Origin: Nitrospirota bacterium
GTDB lineage: Bacteria; Nitrospirota; Nitrospiria; JACQBZ01
DNA length: 9,168 nt
Assembly (NCBI GenBank): GCA_016198945.1
Contig: JACQHO010000011.1
Coordinates: 1-9,168 of the forward strand
Direction: 5' to 3'
How positions within the stretch are numbered: position 1 is the first letter of the stretch; the number at the start of each line of letters is the position of its first letter. Below the pieces are notes generated by a model. That model did not search any database. It was given only the letters and a program-made list of their open reading frames with translations, and had not been told where the DNA came from. The position numbers and the translations under genes are program-made. Below, piece after piece: positions 6,830 to 9,168 of the stretch.

Positions 6830-8827
6830 ATGAAACCATCACCCAAGAAAAAACCCCCGTATAAACGCAAAACCTTCTACATCACGACGCCGATCTACTA
6901 CGTCAACGACGTCCCCCATATCGGCCATGCCTACACCACCGTCGCGGCCGATGTTCTGGCCCGATACAAACGACTCCGTGGCTACGAGACGTTTTTCCTG
7001 ACCGGGACGGATGAACACGGACAGAAAGTCCAGCAGGCGGCCTCCAGGCAGGGAATGGACCCACAGATGCACGCCGACCGGATGGTCGTGGCCTTCAAGG
7101 AGTTATGGAAGCGCCTGACGATCTCGAACAACGATTTTGTCCGGACAACGGAAGACCGTCACAAACGAGTCGTTCAAGACGTCCTTCGAGAATTACAAGA
7201 ACGGAATGTCCTCTATCAGGCATCGTACGAAGGCTGGTACTGCCTGCCGGATGAGCGCTTCTGGACCGATGAAGAAATCGCGGATGGAAGATGCCCGGAA
7301 TGCGGCCGACCGGTGGAGCATATCTCGGAATCGAATTATTTTTTCAAGATGAGCGCCTTTCAGGACCGGCTCAGGCAGCATATCCGGAAACATCCCGAAT
7401 TCATTCAGCCCGTCGGCCGACGAAACGAGGTGATGGGATTTCTGGAACGACCGCTTGAAGACCTCTGCATCTCACGCCCGCGCGCACGGCTCTCCTGGGG
7501 AATCCCCTTCCCGTTTGATCCGGATTATGTCACGTACGTCTGGGTGGACGCGCTTGTCAATTATATATCGGTCCCCGGCTACGGTTCCGATGAACGGCGA
7601 TTTAAAAAATGGTGGCCGGCCGACGTCCATCTGGTCGGCAAGGACATTCTGACGACCCATGCCGTCTACTGGTCCACGCTCCTGATGGCGCTCGGGCTCG
7701 AACTTCCGAAAACGCTGTTCGCGCACGGCTGGTGGACCGTGGACGGCGAAAAGATGTCGAAAAGCCGCGGCAACGTGGTGGACCCCAACGCGATGGCGGC
7801 CGAGTACGGAACGGACGCCTTCCGATATTTTCTTTTGCGCGAGGTTCCCTTCGGTCAGGACGGCGATTTTTCGAAGCCGGCCGTAACGACCCGATACAAC
7901 AGCGAGCTGGCAAATGATCTCGGCAATCTTTTTTCACGAGCGCTCGCGATGATCGAGCGATATGCCGGGGGCGTGGTGTCCAAACCCCATTCCAAATCGG
8001 TCAAGGCGGACGACCGGAGGATGGCCGCGCTGGCCGGGGGGCTTTATAAAACGGTCGGCCGGGAGATGGACCGGTTCGCGTTCCATCGCGCGCTGCGCGA
8101 GATCTGGACGCTTGTGGATTTCGCCAACCGGTATGTTGAGAAGAACGCCCCGTGGGAGCTGGCGAAGGACGAAAAAAAACGCCTTCGTCTGGACACCGTG
8201 CTGTATCATCTGGCCGAGACCTTGCGAATACTGGCGATTTATCTTTTTCCCTTCATACCGGAAACCGCACAGCGCATGGCCATGGAGATCGGTTGGCCCG
8301 CGCCGCTCGATCGGGCGCTGAAACCGCACGACTACCAATGGGGAAAGCTCAAGCCCGGCCGGCCGGTTCAAAAAGGAAAACCACTTTTTCCCCGGATGGA
8401 GCCGGCGGCGACGGCGGGGACAGATTTGAAATCTGTCCCCAACCCGGCCCCCGCCAATATAAATATAAAGGAGATCCGCATGGAATCCACGCAGACCGAA
8501 CCCTCTTTAATCACCATTGACGAGTTCAGAAAACTGGAGCTCCGCGTCGGCCGGATCGTCGCGGCCGAAAAAGTGGCGGGGGCCGACAAGCTCTTGAAAC
8601 TTTCGGTCAATATCGGAACCGAGACCCGCCCGGTCGTGGCCGGCATCGCTCTAAAATACGCCCCCGATCAACTCATCGGCAAATCGGTCATTTTGGTGGC
8701 CAACCTCAAACCGGCCGTGATTCGAGGAATCGAGTCGCGCGGGATGATTTTGGCGGCGGGAGACAAGGAGGTCGAGGCGCTGGCGACATTCATCGAACCG
8801 GTCCAGCCTGGATTGCGGGTGAAGTAG
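6830..8827 (+). CDS. metG: Methionyl-tRNA synthetase with C-terminal tRNA-binding domain
   Basis: MetG charges tRNA-Met with methionine for initiation and elongation. The class I Rossmann domain has the HIGH signature as PHIGHAYT (HIGH at 30-33) and the KMSKS loop as GEKMSKSRGN (308-312). The connective domain has a zinc-knuckle region Cys138-x2-Asp141 and Cys155-x2-Cys158, so one usual Cys is Asp, and then NYFFKMS. YVWVDALVNYIS and DIxTTHAVYW-type motifs follow. The anticodon-binding helical domain spans about 365-505. A linker (about 510-555) precedes a Trbp111/CsaA-like OB-fold (about 560-665; ELRVGRIVAAEKVAGADKLLKL and IRGIESRGMILAA), which aids dimerization and tRNA binding. The N-terminus has a Lys-rich 14-residue extension; no strong Shine-Dalgarno precedes 6830. 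It follows holB by 21 bases. The linker is partly encoded by a perfect palindrome and contains a possible internal start at 8480. Confidence 0.97.
   Translation: MKPSPKKKPPYKRKTFYITTPIYYVNDVPHIGHAYTTVAADVLARYKRLRGYETFFLTGTDEHGQKVQQAASRQGMDPQMHADRMVVAFKELWKRLTISNNDFVRTTEDRHKRVVQDVLRELQERNVLYQASYEGWYCLPDERFWTDEEIADGRCPECGRPVEHISESNYFFKMSAFQDRLRQHIRKHPEFIQPVGRRNEVMGFLERPLEDLCISRPRARLSWGIPFPFDPDYVTYVWVDALVNYISVPGYGSDERRFKKWWPADVHLVGKDILTTHAVYWSTLLMALGLELPKTLFAHGWWTVDGEKMSKSRGNVVDPNAMAAEYGTDAFRYFLLREVPFGQDGDFSKPAVTTRYNSELANDLGNLFSRALAMIERYAGGVVSKPHSKSVKADDRRMAALAGGLYKTVGREMDRFAFHRALREIWTLVDFANRYVEKNAPWELAKDEKKRLRLDTVLYHLAETLRILAIYLFPFIPETAQRMAMEIGWPAPLDRALKPHDYQWGKLKPGRPVQKGKPLFPRMEPAATAGTDLKSVPNPAPANINIKEIRMESTQTEPSLITIDEFRKLELRVGRIVAAEKVAGADKLLKLSVNIGTETRPVVAGIALKYAPDQLIGKSVILVANLKPAVIRGIESRGMILAAGDKEVEALATFIEPVQPGLRVK
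8416..8440. repeat. Perfect 25-bp palindrome inside metG, interdomain linker
   Basis: GGGGACAGATTT (8416-8427) and AAATCTGTCCCC (8429-8440) are exact reverse complements around a single G. It reads in frame as AGTDLKSVP (residues 529-537), between the anticodon-binding and tRNA-binding parts of MetG. It resembles REP-like palindromes scattered through some bacterial genomes, and from memory the peptide TDLKSVP recurs in unrelated proteins for that reason. Both reading directions of such an element can remain open, which would allow insertion in a linker without loss of function. Confidence 0.8.
8467..8482 (+). promoter_or_regulatory. Internal ribosome binding site and ATG within metG
   Basis: AAAGGAGAT (8467-8475) is a near-perfect Shine-Dalgarno, better than any other in this window, and sits 6 bases (counted from GGAG) before an ATG at 8480-8482 that is in frame with metG (Met551). 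Translation from it would give a 115-residue protein, MESTQTEPSLITIDEF onward, that is exactly the Trbp111-like tRNA-binding domain. The A/T-rich stretch just upstream (8457-8468) would keep the site unstructured. A separate MetG beta subunit is known in Aquifex, so dual products are plausible but unproven. Confidence 0.55.
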
Positions 8828-8843
8828 ATCCCGCCCTAAAGTC

Positions 8844-8873
8844 TTGACTTCCCCCCAATTCATCCGTTACAAT
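8844..8873 (+). promoter_or_regulatory. Strong sigma-70-like promoter ahead of the small ORF
   Basis: TTGACT (8844-8849) and TACAAT (8868-8873) each match consensus at 5 of 6 positions, with an 18-base spacer. The -35 begins 17 bases after the metG stop. Transcription would start near 8880 and give a leader of about 67 bases before the ATG at 8948. This is the best promoter in the window and implies separate expression of the small gene. Confidence 0.65.
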
Positions 8874-8947
8874 CGACCTCTTTTCAAGTCGGGATTCAGC
8901 TGAGCCGGACGGGCGAGGTGAATTCATCAAACAATGGGGAGAAGAAA

Positions 8948-9124
8948 ATGGCGGTATTGATCAGACGGTTTAAGCTGGCAACGGGCCAGACGAAAGAAGA
9001 CCGTATTATTGAGCAGGATCGCATCGAGCGGTATATGGGGATGTTCGAACGCGAGGACGTGAAGCAGCTTCAGACCGGCGAGAAAGTGACGATTGAAAAG
9101 GATGAGTGGCAGCTCCTTCCTTGA
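8948..9124 (+). CDS. Small hypothetical protein, 58 residues
   Basis: I do not recognise the family. The protein MAVLIRRFKLATGQTK... is rich in charged residues (RRFK, KEDRIIEQDRIERY, MFEREDVK) and ends KVTIEKDEWQLLP. It has no membrane segment, signal peptide or cysteine, so it is probably cytoplasmic. The ATG at 8948 is chosen because GGAG (8938-8941) lies 6 bases upstream and the protein then begins with a plausible strand, MAVLIRRFKL; a GTG at 8918 would add ten residues (MNSSNNGEKK) without a good ribosome site. It has its own promoter (8844-8873) and is followed at once by a palindrome. Good signals for promoter, ribosome binding site and stop argue for a real gene. Confidence 0.75.
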   Translation: MAVLIRRFKLATGQTKEDRIIEQDRIERYMGMFEREDVKQLQTGEKVTIEKDEWQLLP

Positions 9125-9143
9125 AAATGCGCTTCAGCTTCGC

Positions 9144-9167
9144 AGGGGCGTATTGCAATACGCCCCT
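9144..9167. repeat. Perfect 24-bp palindrome downstream of the small ORF
   Basis: AGGGGCGTATTG and its exact reverse complement CAATACGCCCCT meet without a gap; as RNA it would fold into a 10-bp stem with loop UGCA. It begins 20 bases after the stop codon of the small ORF. On the minus strand it starts TAGGGGCGTAT, like the glmU-glmS repeat. It could act as a terminator hairpin or be a mobile REP-like element. The window ends one base later, so any T run or further copies cannot be seen. Confidence 0.75.
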
Positions 9168-9168
9168 A

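Noticed and set aside
8918..8947. Upstream GTG start for the small ORF (MNSSNNGEKK extension)
   Set aside because: It lacks a well-spaced Shine-Dalgarno, while the ATG at 8948 has GGAG at an ideal distance.
1..9168. CRISPR array, tRNA, rRNA, toxin-antitoxin pair, defence island or phage genes
   Set aside because: No regularly spaced repeats, no cloverleaf, no transposase or integrase motif and no paired small genes were seen; the genes are mostly housekeeping, so a new defence system is not supported.

Overview
The window is about 9.2 kb of GC-rich bacterial chromosome carrying core genes. It holds two divergent transcription units. On the minus strand, glmU and then glmS (cut by the left edge) encode the last steps and the first step of UDP-N-acetylglucosamine synthesis. 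On the plus strand lie an SMC/Rad50-like ATPase with a membrane hairpin, tmk (thymidylate kinase), holB (DNA polymerase III delta-prime) and metG (methionyl-tRNA synthetase with a C-terminal tRNA-binding domain). These four are closely spaced and probably co-transcribed. A 58-codon gene of unknown function follows behind its own strong sigma-70-type promoter. The tmk-holB-metG order is common in many bacteria. Gene order, composition and short palindromic repeats would suit an environmental lineage such as Nitrospirota, NC10 or deltaproteobacteria, but this is an inference and I cannot fix the taxon.

Layout: 1-1454 (-) glmS, 5' part; 1474-1509 imperfect hairpin repeat supplying the glmU stop codon; 1506-2903 (-) glmU; 2904-3092 divergent promoter region with two back-to-back sigma-70-like promoters; 3093-5027 (+) membrane-anchored coiled-coil ATPase; 5098-5739 tmk; 5750-6808 holB; 6830-8827 metG; 8844-8873 promoter; 8948-9124 small ORF; 9144-9167 perfect palindrome at the right edge. 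No gap exceeds 300 bases. I saw no tRNA, rRNA, CRISPR array, transposase or phage gene.

Most of the gene content is ordinary. The unusual layer is a set of short GC-rich inverted repeats, some inside reading frames. One (8416-8440) codes for part of the linker between the catalytic and tRNA-binding parts of MetG. Just after it comes a strong ribosome binding site and an in-frame ATG that could make the tRNA-binding domain as a separate protein. A second lies in the zinc-ribbon region of HolB, and a weaker third codes for a Pro/Ala linker in the ATPase. Two intergenic repeats share arm sequence. The ATPase is the other item worth a second look: a compact SMC-like protein with a transmembrane hairpin where a hinge or hook would sit, and an atypical Walker B motif. 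I do not see a convincing new multi-gene system here.
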